The translations under genes were made by a program, and so were the position numbers. Of a stretch of 64,000 bases of DNA, positions 45,708 to 57,027 are shown one piece after another. Source of the DNA: Enoplolaimus lenunculus (taxonomy: Eukaryota; Nematoda; Enoplea; Enoplida; Thoracostomopsidae); the NCBI GenBank assembly GCA_030248215.1, contig JASANG010002092.1, positions 582,402-646,401 of the forward strand. The letters run 5' to 3'. A model generated the notes under the pieces. It ran no database searches and was not told where the DNA came from. It saw only the letters and a program-made list of their open reading frames with translations. Every line of letters begins with the position of its first letter. The first letter of the stretch is position 1.

Positions 45708-45850
45708 GGCCCATATGCAAAGATCAGGGGCGGAGAGTTTTTCTGTGGGACTAGAATACAGTAAGCTTTAAACTTTTATTAGACTAATTTTTTGCTTCGC
45801 TTTAGGCTTAGGCTTAAGAATATGGTCATTCTTTTACACTACATTGGCCA
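45708..45850. mobile_element. GGCCCATG-family MITE with TTAGGC run (inverted)
   Basis: GGCCCATATGCAAAGATCAG at the left, then TTTAGGCTTAGGCTTAAG at 45801-45818. The right end, TTGGCCAGG, is decayed. Confidence 0.5.
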
Positions 45851-46389
45851 GGTTCTCAAACCACACACAAAGCAATTCATTGTTTGAGCAAAATTTTTGA
45901 CTTTGTTTTGTCTTTTTTGCGCGGGGGGCTTGGGAAACGGACCTCCAAACTGCTTTTAGGGTTCCTTAAAATTGCGGGGGTTCAGAAGGCGGCAGACATG
46001 CTGAGAACCTAAATGTTAAAAAGTTGTCTATGTGGAGGACGGAAGGTTTTATCTCGGGAAGTTGTCTTTTATTATGTTCGCAAATGGGTTGTGCCCTCCA
46101 AACCCCCTGTCCCCACACACTAGGCAATATAAGTATATGTTAAGGCGTATTAAACATTATTTAAAGTATATGAGCTATGTAAAATAAAATTGCGGTTTAG
46201 TAAAAACGTACAATTTCACCACATCCGCAAATATTTCTATAACGGAAATGGTCATACATTTTTACAGGAAACATCATTTTAACTAAATTTCGGCTCGAAC
46301 CCTGGTTCACCACAGCCAAAATTTGCTCACCTCTGGCTCCGGTATTTTTCACCTCAGGCAGCACCTTGCTGTATTCTTTGATTAGGAAG

Positions 46390-47050
46390 GAGCAACCGTA
46401 AGCCTAGGTGTACTTTGAAAACTCAAAGGTTAAGCTTTGTTCTGGTTCCGTAGCTAAAATTTGAGTCCTTGCATGTGGTTGACGAATGCAAAAGTGGAGT
46501 CTACACAGACCAAAGGTTTTCCCGGTTTGGTATCTAAAATTTGAAGCCTGGAATTAGTTTGTAAAACGGGAACAGTGGGAAATCCTAATAATATAGTTTT
46601 TCCCTGGATTGGTGGGGAAATTTTTAAGTATAGCCTTTGTTTGAAAAACGGAAAACGTGTAAAATTTAAACGCCTAGGTATTCCCAGGTTTGGGCGGGAA
46701 AATAGGAAGTCTAAGTTTTGTTTAGAAAAGAAAAAACGATAAATTTAAGATACCCAGGTATGTTTCGGTTTGGTAACAAAATTACGGGCCTCGGTTTATA
46801 GGCGAACAGGAAAAGTAGAAAATTCAAGTGTGGGTAACTCCTGCTTGTTTGGTGAGCAAAATTTGAAGCGTGTGTTGTTTGTGAAACGATAAAGGGGAAA
46901 ATTCAAATGCATAAACACTGGAAACCTGAAAGTTGAATTTTTTAAAGCAGGAAAACTGGAAAATTAAACACCTAGGTTTACTAGGGAAATTCTGAACTGT
47001 ATTGTTTTAAAAACGAGAAAAGTGGAAAATTTAATTGTTTGTATTTCTTC
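46390..47050. repeat. Degenerate tandem array, about 80-95 bp units
   Basis: At least seven diverged units share CCTAGGT, TTCCCAGGTTTGG, AAAATTTGAAGCC, GTTTGTAAAACGG and AAAGTGGAAAATT in the same order. There is no open reading frame across the array. Confidence 0.6.
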
Positions 47051-47189
47051 CGTTTGCATTTCAAGGAAAACCTCCTTTCTTATCCTTTATCTCGTACTTC
47101 GGCCAATGTAAAGAACAGGGGCGAAACAGTATTAAAAGGATATTCCTAAACATAAGCCTAAGAATGAGCAAATAACAGTCCGTAAGCGG

Positions 47190-47437
47190 ATAGAGTCCCT
47201 AAACCCAAATTAGTCCATAAATGTCAATTAACCCTAATTGTAGCGCATAAGTGACTCCAGAAACAAATAATTCGAGCTCGAAACTTTAAAGCGTACTTAA
47301 ATTTTGAAAGTACATTCCTAAGTATAACCTTTTATTTATCGCTCCAACTATTGAAACAAGACAAATAAACGTTTAATTCAACGGATATTTGCAGTACCGG
47401 ATATATATCAGTGACGAAGGGCGGTGGAGCGTAGTAA
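47190..47437. repeat. Copy 1 of a roughly 245-bp direct duplication
   Basis: It matches 47917-48154. The first part is about 75% similar, but the last 77 bp (47356-47432) are identical to 48078-48154. Confidence 0.8.
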
Positions 47438-47757
47438 ACTTCGAAACATTTCCATTACAGATATGCTGCAATTGTTCGCTAAATCCATTCAAAAGCTACA
47501 AAAATTAATGCGTCATCTATTTTTTCTTCAAAATTTCTGATTGCCCTGTGAACGCTTGAACATTTTAATTGTATTGAAAGAAAAATAAAATACGTTTAAA
47601 ACTTTTTATGATCGCTATTTATTTCCGTTATTTTCACTGTCCGTTTATACTGTAATGACCCGAATAAAAGAGGGTAATAACAGGGTGTCCCTATTTTGAG
47701 TCCTAATTAATAAAAGTTCGTATCCCTAATAAGAGTCTGTAAGCGGATAGGGTTCCT

Positions 47758-47913
47758 GGCCCATGTATAGAACGGCCGGAACAGAAGTATAAGCATATTC
47801 CTAAGCCTAAGCCTATAAAGCCTAAGCCTAAACAAAAAAATTAGTCTAAAGCTTAAACTGACTCCAATATACCCCCTCCGGAAAACGATCCGGCCCTGTT
47901 CTAAACATGGGCC
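47758..47913. mobile_element. GGCCCATG-family MITE, 156 bp, with CCTAAG telomere-like run
   Basis: Inverted ends GGCCCATGTATAGAAC and GTTCTAAACATGGGCC bracket AAGCATATTCCTAAGCCTAA and further CCTAAG units, then TCTAAAGCTTAAACTGAC and CCCCTCCGGAAAACGATCCG. No clear target duplication was seen. Confidence 0.75.
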
Positions 47914-47916
47914 GAG

Positions 47917-48154
47917 TTTCTAATCACTAATTAGAGTTCATAAATGTCAGTTGTCTCTAATCGTAGTGCGTAAAATAACTCCAAGCCCAAATAAAGTTGA
48001 GTTTGCAACTTTAAAATATACTTAAGTTTTCAAAGTGTACTGTTAAGTAACCTTGCATTATCACTTAATCTTTTGATACAAGACAAATAAACGTTTAATT
48101 CAACGGATATTTGCAGTACCGGATATATATCAGTGACGAAGGGCGGTGGAGCGT
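47917..48154. repeat. Copy 2 of the direct duplication
   Basis: See 47190-47437. The identical segment is 48078-48154 and contains CCGGATATATATCAGTGACG. Confidence 0.8.
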
Positions 48155-48693
48155 GGGTTAAAAATAAATAACAGTCCGTAATCGAATAACAAGGGGGTAC
48201 CCTCTGGAGAGGCCAAATAAATATCAACCCCCTCTTATTCGGGTCAATACAGTATGCCAAGCAAAAACGTTAGTCTAAACTTTCCGCCCCTGATCTATAC
48301 ATGGGTCCGTACTTCTATCGATTGTCTTGGACCCTTCCTTCGGTGTTTTTGACAGTGGACAAAAGAAAATGTCTAGGGCGCGGAAAAGCCGAGCAGGCCA
48401 CCTCGAGAACGAAGTAAACTAAAATGCCGTATCTGAAGCACGAAACGGACAGCGAGACGCATCAACATTTCATTTTAAACATATATAGTTACATTTGAGA
48501 CATACATTTAATACAGAAACTGTCGATTCGTGTGTTAAACCTAGTCGGAAGCAGTGGGTTTGACCAATGCCAAACATTTCATTTAATACATAACAAACTG
48601 TTTATTGTGAGGGATTTTGGGAGTCGATGTTGTTCTACATTGCTGAATATAGATTTTCGTCCTAGGAAATTGTGAAGCCGCCGTCCCATAGAC

Positions 48694-48864
48694 GGGCCCC
48701 CTGTATAGAACATGGCCGGAACAGTAGTATAAGCATATTCCTAAGCCTATGGATGAGCCTTTTCGTGTAACCCTAAGCCTAAGCAAAAAAATTAGTCTAA
48801 AGCTTAAACTGACTCTATTATAGCCCCTCCGGAAAATGATCCGGCCCTGTTCTATATATGGGCC
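48694..48864. mobile_element. GGCCCATG-family MITE, 171 bp
   Basis: Inverted ends GGGCCCCCTGTATAGAAC and GTTCTATATATGGGCC, with the family interior, and CCTAAGCCTAAGC runs. Confidence 0.7.
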
Positions 48865-48974
48865 GTCGGGCCGGTATTCTGAGATTTAATTTCAGTCCGT
48901 TTACCCGACGTCCAAATGATGGTTTGTATTAAGCCGTTCTGAGATCGTTAATTTAACGGACCCAGTGTTAGGAT

Positions 48975-49318
48975 GCGACTTGATATTGGTTCACCGGATA
49001 CGGATTTAAACTGCTGACCGAAACAGGAACCGGATATATTATATTTTAAAATAATTTCTTTTTCGCTGTCTCTTAGCGTCCTCAAAGTCTTAGTCTATTA
49101 TAAAGTTCGTAATTGCTGCTGCTTTTTAATGCAAAAATACGTTTAACTCTCGCTCGCGTACATAAGTTAAAAGCGGCTGAAAATTATCAAAACTTGAACT
49201 TACTTGCACAGAAATGTATTTGTAACAAGATGTTAAAGACGCTCACTTGCCAAAACCCGTTTTATTATATTCGGCACCAAACCGTATTATACCGGAACCG
49301 GATATCCGGTCGCACCTT
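48975..49318. mobile_element. hAT-like MITE, TCCGGAT family
   Basis: The interior is shared with 16423-16856 (GCAAAAATACGTTTAACTCT; AGATGTTAAAGACGCTCAC). It ends GGATATCCGGTCGCACCTTG. The left end lacks the CAGGG start. Confidence 0.65.
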
Positions 49319-49755
49319 GGCGACGCACCTGCCAAAACGGCGGTGTCAGCCCCTGCCCTGAAACCACCGCCTCCCTACTACGATGGAACTTCGCTAACCT
49401 AATTTAATGTGGACGAGAGGTTGAGTTTGGGAGGGATTTTAGGAAACAAGAAAAAAATCAGGGGCGTGTCTACTCTATTAAATTCTTATGAAAAAAGACC
49501 ATTGCAGTATAGTGTGCAACTGTTGGTTCTGTCTGTAATATTTAATTCGCCAGCGTAAACAAAAGTCATTTAGTTATATATAGGCAAATTTTGGCCCAAG
49601 TCTCAGGGCGCACCCTCGCGGCTTTTCCTTAGGCAGAAATTTGGGCTTATCAATAAGTTTATACTGCTGTTACGCCCATCAATGTAACATTGCCAAAACT
49701 CCTACGTAACAATCACATAGTTCATTATTGTAGAGTTTTGTGAATAAAATTACTG

Positions 49756-51034
49756 CTACCGTCCTTTGTCTCTTGAGGCAGTGCTGCCATACTCTTCTGC
49801 AGGTATGTCCGAAACCTTTTCTTTTGTTTTCTTCTGTTGTGCCACAAATTTTGCCTCATCTTCCTCTGCCTGTTTTCTTGCAAGATCCCCATGTAATTCT
49901 GTACTTTGCTGTAGTTCAGCAAATTGTTCAATTGGCGTATTTAGCAAACGCCCGCGTAGCACTTGAATCCCAGCTGACATACGCTCTTCGTATGACATTA
50001 ATTGAACATCATGTCGCGTTTTGAACGGACTTAAAAATTTCAGCAAACTACGTGCGCCCGCCTCTGTCAGTTTTGGGTGTTCGACTAGAATTTTGTCAAC
50101 CGTTCCACGTTCTGGTGCTTCGGAGTATGTATTTAGAATCGTCATCAGTTGGAAAAAAGATACTTTTCCAGGAGGTATTTTGTTCAGTGGCACTTCAGGA
50201 TATCCAACGTCGCTCTCTTCGACGGCCCTCCGATGTTGAGGAAGCGCCCTGGCAGCAGCATCTGCCAGCGGTTTAGGCTCTGGTGGATCAATGGAATCGA
50301 CCTAAAAAGACAGCAAATATTTATTACTATACCAACATCTCTATGTAACAACACAGTAGCAAAGCAATTATCAAAGCTTAGCTTCTATTACTTATAGGAA
50401 CCTAATATATTAGTGAACCACTACTTTAGCTGTATTACAGGTCCACACGATTGCCTAAATTGTAGTACTGTCTCAAAATCATTACTGAAATTAATGTTTT
50501 AAATTTGATAAAAATCATTTTTCCGAACGAATTAATCAAGCAAGCAGAGCGTAAGCGCACCTACAGGCCCGCAGGGCTCCAGTTAGCGATCAACCTTTTG
50601 TCTTCTAAATTAAATGATTGAGGGGCGATGCGAACCCGCTGGGCATCCACCCCTTGAGAGTTTTTCCAAAGACGCACTTCCTGCAACAGTTTAAGGGAGC
50701 CTCTGCTCTTCTGCGCCTTGTGTATGGTTTGCAATATACGATCACACATACGAACAGAATTCCCCTTTACAAAATTCGCATAAGAATATCGACCACTAAT
50801 ATTTAATACCTTCACATGTTTCAAAAAATCATCCAACTGCTGATGCTTTGTTTCAATATCTTTCATTAGTTCTGGGTGTTGCCTTGCTACATCATCTATG
50901 TACATTTGTTCGGTTTTATGTCTGGGTGCTGGCTGAGGTTTGCCAATTTGAGCGTTCTCGATAGCTTTGAAAGCCCGACGTTCGACGTTGTAATTAATAA
51001 CAAAACGTTTCAAACTACCATATGCCGACCCCAT
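49756..51034 (-). CDS. NDUFAF4: NADH dehydrogenase (complex I) assembly factor 4, NDUFAF4
   Basis: Two exons, 51034-50810 (75 codons) and 50301-49756 (181 codons plus stop), join in phase 0 across a 508-bp intron (AAG|GTATTA ... TTTTTAG|GTC), giving 256 residues. NDUFAF4 is a mitochondrial, membrane-associated factor needed early in respiratory complex I assembly. Family features are visible: an N-terminal MGSAYGS myristoylation-type start, NVERRAFKAI, the PAPRH motif (residues 36-40), HPEL, and LKHVKVDSIDPP across the splice site, matching the family's VYVDSKDP. The second exon has PPGKVSFFQLMTILN and a LLKFLSPF motif aligned to LLKYFVTF of the human protein. The human protein is about 175 residues, so this one has a long charged C-terminal extension (Lys/Glu/Gln-rich) that replaces the short human tail. 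Confidence 0.9.
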
Positions 51035-51896
51035 ACGACAATAATATCTAACCAGCCATAATTAAAAGTGCTAAATCTGATCAAAACTAATAACGACAAT
51101 TGTTGATTTGGCCTTTCTTCGGTAGTGGGGATAAAATCAGGCGACATAATGTTTGCGAAAATTTTGGTACATACGTTCACGCTCGTCTCGACTAAAGGAT
51201 TCCAAGATATAAAATTACACTATATTTCAAGAAAAAGTTTTCGATTTATTTCTCTTTCCCTAAAAAGCCGAACTTAGTAACCAAAATGCTTGGCATGGAG
51301 GTGTTGGGGAGCAAAGTGCCCCTCAGACCGCACTGAAAATCTAAGACACATTTTCGTTTTCAAAATGTTTTTTACCAAAAATTTGCTTATTATTGGTCAT
51401 ATTCATTGTAAATTGCAAATATGCAACCATCTCTTCCCGGAGGTTCCAACTGTAGTCGTTTTTTGAATTTTCAAGGGGAAATTTTTCCCTCGTTATCAAA
51501 TAAGAAACTCCCTCTAAAAATCGAAAAAATCAAAAAGTTTTTCCTAGTAATACAGACAATTAATATATTGCTAAAATCCCAGATCGAGCTGAGCAGAAAT
51601 ATTCCAAAATTTTGCCAAAATCATGTTTCTGGATTGTATGCCCCACTGTAGAAAAAGTGCCATTAACGTTTGTACTTTAGCGCATAAAACATCGCATATT
51701 ATATCATATTATGTCTAAGTGACAATAAGAATAACACTTGTCCTATATGCTACTGATCCTATAAACCAAAATGCATAATATATATCGTTCCACCAATATT
51801 CAATGATGCGTAGTTCGAAGAAGTAAACATATCCATTACAGAAGTAACCTAGCCGGCAACATGCGATCCACATATATAGTGATTGTCAACGATAAA
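51035..51896. other. 5' flank of NDUFAF4, nothing recognised
   Basis: AT-rich sequence upstream of the NDUFAF4 start. It should hold the promoter, but no clear element can be named. Confidence 0.4.
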
Positions 51897-51909
51897 AAGT
51901 AGTTGGAGA

Positions 51910-52160
51910 AACGGGCTGCGTGGAGCAGTGGTAAAGCATTCGTTTAAGGATCCGCATGTCGCTAGTTCAAACCCATCCTGTGTCCGCTTTCCCAGCTGCT
52001 TAGTGAAAAATATGTCAAAATCCCGGTTTCGACCTAGACTGACATGGGACCCACGTCAACAGCGCAATCCAAATTGCCGCACTTCGACTACGATATCCAG
52101 TCGAGCGTTGGATGGACGATCAAATGACCACCTTGGTGAAAATGCTGCATGTGACCATAT
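51910..52160 (+). mobile_element. tRNA-derived SINE-like element
   Basis: An A-box-like GCGTGGAGCAGTGG (about 51919-51932) and a B-box-like AGTTCAAACCC (51964-51974) have the spacing of a polymerase III promoter. They are followed by CTGTGTCCGCTTTCCCAGCT and a unique body to about 52160. A second copy lies at 53207. The boundaries are estimates. Confidence 0.55.
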
Positions 52161-52527
52161 GTGAAATGCTTGCCCGTTATGCGCACATGCCATACATTTC
52201 AGTAAACTTTGTCTTTGCTAGCCGGCAGCCAGGGTGCAACCGAATTCCGGTTCAGACATTTTTTCATCTTCCGGTTCCGGTAATTTATACCGGAATTAAA
52301 AATTCCGGTATTAAAATTTGGTCGGTGAGAATGAAGATATTTTACTAAAAATGACGATAAAAATTAAATAGATTTTATTAGTATAATTTGCAAACCTTGA
52401 CAATCGCCGAAATTAAACCATCGAAGGTAGATTTTGCTTTTGTGGATTATAAAAATCTAAAAAACAGCAGATAAAGTGAATATCTATCTCGAAAAAGGGT
52501 TATTTCACCAATAATATTGCAAAAAAG

Positions 52528-52746
52528 CCGGGTTCCATCGGAATTCCGATTCCGGCTAAAATTAAGGCAAAATTTGACTTCCGATTCCAATTCCGGCTGA
52601 CTGCTGTTTCGATGCCCGAATTCTGATTTTTCGGTTATGATTTTTTTGATGATTGAACTTAGATTTTGCTTGTTCAGTTGGTTTTTTCTTAGTAAATATT
52701 CTAAGTTGTTAAGTGTATTCCGTCAGCTTTATAAGTTGGAACCCTG
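52528..52746. mobile_element. 219-bp hAT-like MITE nested in the TTCCGG element
   Basis: The ends CCGGGTTCCATCGG and GTTGGAACCCTG are flanked by a perfect 8-bp duplication, CAAAAAAG (52520-52527 and 52747-52754). ATTCCGATTCCGGC motifs are reiterated at the left end. It belongs with the CAGGGTTCCA family. Confidence 0.8.
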
Positions 52747-52779
52747 CAAAAAAGAAAATTAAAATGAACTTTTGGTGGC

Positions 52780-53130
52780 CAGGGATCGACCGGATATTAA
52801 TTTTACCGGATACCGCTACCGGAACCGGACAGCGAATTTTGTAACGGAACCGGAGCCGGAAGTTTTCCGTATATAGGATCAAAATCTGTACACTGTTGGA
52901 AGCATTTGAGTCGTGCAAAAATATGTATTTATAGATTTAAGATTAATTTTTGGTTTGGATTTTTCATTCCATGTCAGTGTCCATTCACGAATTGCTCGGA
53001 ATTGCAGTCGCTTCAAAATATCTAGTAATATTTTGACGTGCAAAAAACAGTTTTATGATATTTAGAACCACAACCACAAACATCCGGTATCCGGTAGGTT
53101 TATACCGGGGACCGGAACCGGGTTTCCGGC
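52780..53130. mobile_element. hAT-like MITE, GGATATT family, nested
   Basis: It begins CAGGGATCGACCGGATATT and matches 561-913 along its length (GTCAGTGTCCATTC, then ATCCGGTATCCGGTAGG). It sits inside the older TTCCGG element. The right boundary and target duplication cannot be read exactly. Confidence 0.65.
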
Positions 53131-53206
53131 AATTTTTTCAAATTCCGGTTAGGGTAAATTGTAATTAGATGCCGACATATAGCCGACAACAAATATAGTT
53201 GAAGAA

Positions 53207-53310
53207 TTGGTCAGCGTGGCAGAGAGGAAAAGCGTTTGCCTAAGAATCCGCAAGACACCAGTTCAAACCCACCAGTTACCCGCATTTCCGGCTGCCATAG
53301 TTCCACCCGA
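53207..53310 (+). mobile_element. tRNA-derived SINE-like element, second copy
   Basis: CAGCGTGGCAGAGAGG (A-box-like, 53212-53227) and AGTTCAAACCC (B-box-like, 53260-53270), then CCGCATTTCCGGCTGCC, parallel the copy at 51910. The A-to-B spacing is about 44 bp. Confidence 0.5.
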
Positions 53311-55319
53311 ATTCCTGATCCGGCCAGAATTCCTGCAAAAATTCAATTTTTGTTCCTGCTCCATATTGAAGCTGTCTTCGAAAACTTGTTATTTTGAAAT
53401 GAGTGTTCTTGCAATTAGTTGCATTTTGTTAATGAGCTGTTTCTGATGTGTTTTCCAAAACTTGATGTCGAAATAGTTAAAAATTAGCTTGTCATTTTTC
53501 TGCCACTTTTCTAAAAAGTCTAAGAGCAATTCTGTATGACAATTATTTCAATTTCCGGTTCATGTTCCTGTTCCTGCAAAAAGTTCAATTCCTGTTCCGG
53601 GAAAGAATTCAATTGTATCCAGTCCAAAATAGGATGAAGTGAAGTGTACTGTATGCGCGTTAGCTGGCTACAAACGATCCAGATATATTAGTGAAAAGGC
53701 TTGAATTTCCCGATCGTATATACTACACTTGCATGTAGCGATATAACCAAAACTAAACTCTTAAGCTCAAGACATAAAACGTGCAATGAAAAGAATAACG
53801 AGTAGTCAATCATCTTAAACGCTTTGTTTCGATACATTTATATTGTGGTTCTCGTAGAGTCTTAAAAATTAATTTAGGATGTCAGAAAGACACGTCGATC
53901 GTGACAGTCTGAAACATAAAAACCTAACTACTCCATAAATAGCTATATCATTAACACAGCAAACATAATTAGGTAAACATGCCCCTTGAAAAGGCAGAGT
54001 GGTGTAGTAAGTTTCGTGCCAGCGTGTAAAAAGCTTAAACAAAATTTAGACAATCGTGCTTGTGGATAAGCCAATACCTAAGCCTGAGCTATCGTGACCA
54101 AAAATAGTCTACAGCTACAGCTTAAGTTTATTGAATAGCAGCAAATTAAAAACGTAACAGTGGTATAAGCAAATTCCTGAGCCTACGCGTAAGCATGAGC
54201 ATATTCCTAAGAGCACGTAGTGGCGGTCAATTGACACTGCACACAACGCATAGACGCCCGCCTCTAGATACATTATATTGTCCCGCCTTGTTTCTATCTT
54301 CTCTACTGACCTTTCTGTCTTCTCTATGAAATTGTAACTTTTTACCGGGACAATGTCGAAATTAAAAACGAAAATATTTTCCCTCCTTTGTGATAAAATA
54401 CAGATAATATATTTAAAAATAGCACTAAATGAAAAACACCTCCCCAATTTTCCATTGGGCATCTGAAATCTGAAATCACAGTGAAAATTAAGTATGGAAA
54501 CTGTTTCAATTTCGTTTTTCTGTCCTTCTAAAAATCGACAATAGTAAATAAACTTCAATCGATCTTATCAATTTTAGTTGATCTTAAAAAATCTGTAGCA
54601 GTGGAAAATTGAAACAGTTTCCAAACTCAATTTCCAATTGCGAGCATTTTGTAAAACTCATCGAAAGAAAATTTTTCTGCGTTAGTGCATTTCATAAGAG
54701 AGGGGAAGTATACGTCTTATAAAAATTCAGAAGGGTGGTTGGTTGTGGTACAGCTTGAAAGCGTGTCTGAAAATTCTAGCCCAAAATCCCAAACGGGGAG
54801 AGTTCACACATGAAACCCCCGTGGCTCCGCCCTAGTTTATTTTCATGTACAAATATATTAATATGTAAGCAATCGTGTTTTGAGCGCTGGTTTGCCTGCG
54901 CTGCAGGGACAGCGGGACGGCCCTCAGGGTAACATGGGCCGATACAGCCGTCATCTATATTTAAACTTAAGCATAGTGTAAAGCATAAATACTGAACACA
55001 AATCAGCAGCAAATTTTCGACACAACAAGATTTCGAATTGAGAAGTTGTTGGTCGACGGAACGTCGGGCGACTGCTGCTAATGCTTCAGCCCATAGGTTG
55101 TAGCGTCCAAACACAACGATACATTCATTAATACAAAAAGCGGGGTATATCAAAAGCAACCTTTACGATATATCTTTTCGCCAACACTATCGCGCTTAAA
55201 ATTTTGCGAAGTAAATAACCTATCTGAAGCTTGAAACTTTACAGTACAAGTAAAATAAGCCATCAGAAAGATTGGTGCGGCATGCAGGCAATACATAATG
55301 CGTAGTCTCATGCTGCATC
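53311..55319. other. No gene recognised; degraded hAT-like pieces
   Basis: TTCCTG/TTCCGG motifs at 53310-53365 and 53555-53605 look like the two ends of a decayed CAGGGTTCCA-family element. CCTAAGC-type fragments lie near 54075-54210. Open frames at 54115-54558 and 54776-55159 (minus) show no recognised domain. Confidence 0.4.
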
Positions 55320-55570
55320 ACAATTTTATTTTTTAGTCGAAACTTTAAATTTCTTGCCTAAAGCTACGTTTTCCGTGAAAATTAATATTTTCCCGCTAAA
55401 ATATGTAAACTTCGAAATTCCTGCCAAAATTCGCATTTTTAATAAATTTAATTTCACTCCAAATATAAATATCCCTCGGACTAAATTTTGAGTTTCCCAT
55501 CGAAATATGAGTTTTCCGCCCAAAATTTAGATATATCGCCAAATGTACAAGTTTCGCCATAAATTAATTT
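55320..55570. repeat. Degenerate tandem repeat, about 28-bp units
   Basis: Diverged units around AAATTTTGAGTTTYCCGCC repeat roughly eight times. No coding signal was seen. Confidence 0.45.
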
Positions 55571-56670
55571 TTTCGCCACAATTTTAATTTTCTATTAATG
55601 TTACGCTATGCTTCAAATTAAACCCATTTAAGTGCCCAATTTGGTGTTTAGTTTTTCAGCTATTATTAGAGTTCTGCGTTAAACGAAATATTAAAAACTG
55701 TATTAAAAACTGAGATGGCTCTCACGTCTTGTGGTGATTTAGTATTATGTATACGTGTTGCAATTGTTAAACACGGTGCGATATATACTATTTAACGCAT
55801 ATACACACTCAAAATAAAATTTTATATCTAAGAAAAAATGTCTTGTATTTCAGAAATTAATTTACATAAAGTGCACTTGAAATATATTTCTAAAATACTA
55901 GAAATGATATTTCTGATTTGATCAGAAAACTGTTTCTGTATTCAAAGCGCAAGAATTTCTTTCGTCCCAGACATGATTTTCTGGTGTTTTCTGAAAATTT
56001 TTTCTCATTTTTTCAAGGTTTTGTCTGGAAAGTTGTAAAAATTTCTACGCGTTTTTCGAGCAGTGCCCTTTGAATAGCGAACGGTTAAGTCCTATTACAG
56101 CCCAAATTACGCATGCGACAATTTTTTATTGATTGTACACTTAGCACAACAATAAAATCAGAACGAAGGAAACAAGCAAACAAACTGATAAAAGTTAAAA
56201 CAGCACGAAGTTTAAAACCATCAAATAGTTATCTCGTTACTGCGACTAAGGTTAGCAAAGCTGACTATTATAAATTTATGCATTTTCTAGAGTGAATTGT
56301 CTTTGAAACACCTGTGCAAACACGCCACAGTTTTGAAGTGTTTTGCGAAAAAAATCAATTTTGACACCTCCTCAGAAACATTGCAATTTAGCAGAACTGT
56401 TTCTAAAATATTGGCTAAGTCAGTGGCGACGTTTTTGATTAACAGCCAAGGGCGTAGCCAGGGGGTGGTTCATTTTGAACCATTTTTCAGATTTTTGTTG
56501 CATCAGTTTACTACTACACTAGAAATTCCCACTGGAAATTTTTATAGAACGTTACTCCCACATTCATAATAAATATAAAATGCGCACACAAAAAACTAAA
56601 AATAATACAGAGCCAAAACAGTAATGATTGAAGGAAGAACACATCTGAAACAGTGTGCAATGAACCAATA

Positions 56671-57027
56671 TTAGTTATCAACGGTTACACAATTAGTATG
56701 AACATGATATCTTGCATTAGCAGTGCTCAAATCTGCCAAAAGTGTCGAAACGGCCGCCGTGTGTGCAAGCTTTCCTTTAATCCCCATGGCTTGTTCAAAA
56801 AACCGGTACAATGCGATTAGACTGACTGGATAAGACACCCAAAACGTGTAAAATGACGACACCAATAGCAGGATGGCTTGCGATAACGAACCTCTTGTTT
56901 CGATCAGAAATCCATCCATGGCTATATAAAATGTTTGTTCCAAGTCCCGAGTCTGCTTAACAATGCAAGGTTGACGCTTCTGACGGTCGCGTTTTGCCAA
57001 GTGTTGCAAAATTTCTTCTACAGAAAC
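56671..57027 (-). CDS. Last exon of the C2H2 family gene
   Basis: The acceptor TTTTTGCAG|GTT opens a 118-codon frame ending in a stop at 56671. It starts VSVEEILQHLAKRD, continues with PCIVKQTRDLEQTF, and has an aliphatic block, SQAILLLVSSFYTFWVSYP, followed by YRFFEQAMGI and AAVSTLLADL. This pattern (short strand pair, then an A-x-x-L-L helix with F-x-x-x-Y-P) is the C-terminal end of an uncharacterised, often multi-copy animal family found with N-terminal C2H2 fingers and sometimes labelled SAM-domain-protein-3-like. The molecular function is unknown. The Phe/Leu-rich block could be read as a membrane segment, but it matches a soluble helix of the family better. Confidence 0.6.
   Translation of the reverse strand, partial: VSVEEILQHLAKRDRQKRQPCIVKQTRDLEQTFYIAMDGFLIETRGSLSQAILLLVSSFYTFWVSYPVSLIALYRFFEQAMGIKGKLAHTAAVSTLLADLSTANARYHVHTNCVTVDN

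Larger units (their letters stand above)
52230..53170. mobile_element. hAT-like MITE, TTCCGG family, interrupted by two other MITEs
   Basis: It starts CAGGGTGCAACCG, follows the family interior (GACAATCGCCGAAATTAAAC) to 52527, and resumes at 52747 with GAAAATTAAAATGAAC. A last portion (TTTTCAAATTCCGG, GGTAAATTGTAATT) appears at about 53135-53168 after the second insertion. Its own terminal GCACCCTG is lost. Confidence 0.7.

Noticed and set aside
45801-45818. Interstitial telomere or chromosome-fusion scar
   Set aside because: The run is short and lies inside a small repeated element found several times nearby.
51917-51990. tRNA gene
   Set aside because: A and B boxes are present, but I cannot fold a convincing acceptor stem and anticodon arm, and a diverged second copy exists. 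A SINE is more likely.
54115-54558. 147-codon minus-strand frame
   Set aside because: Low-complexity, AT-driven composition with no recognised domain or splice signals.
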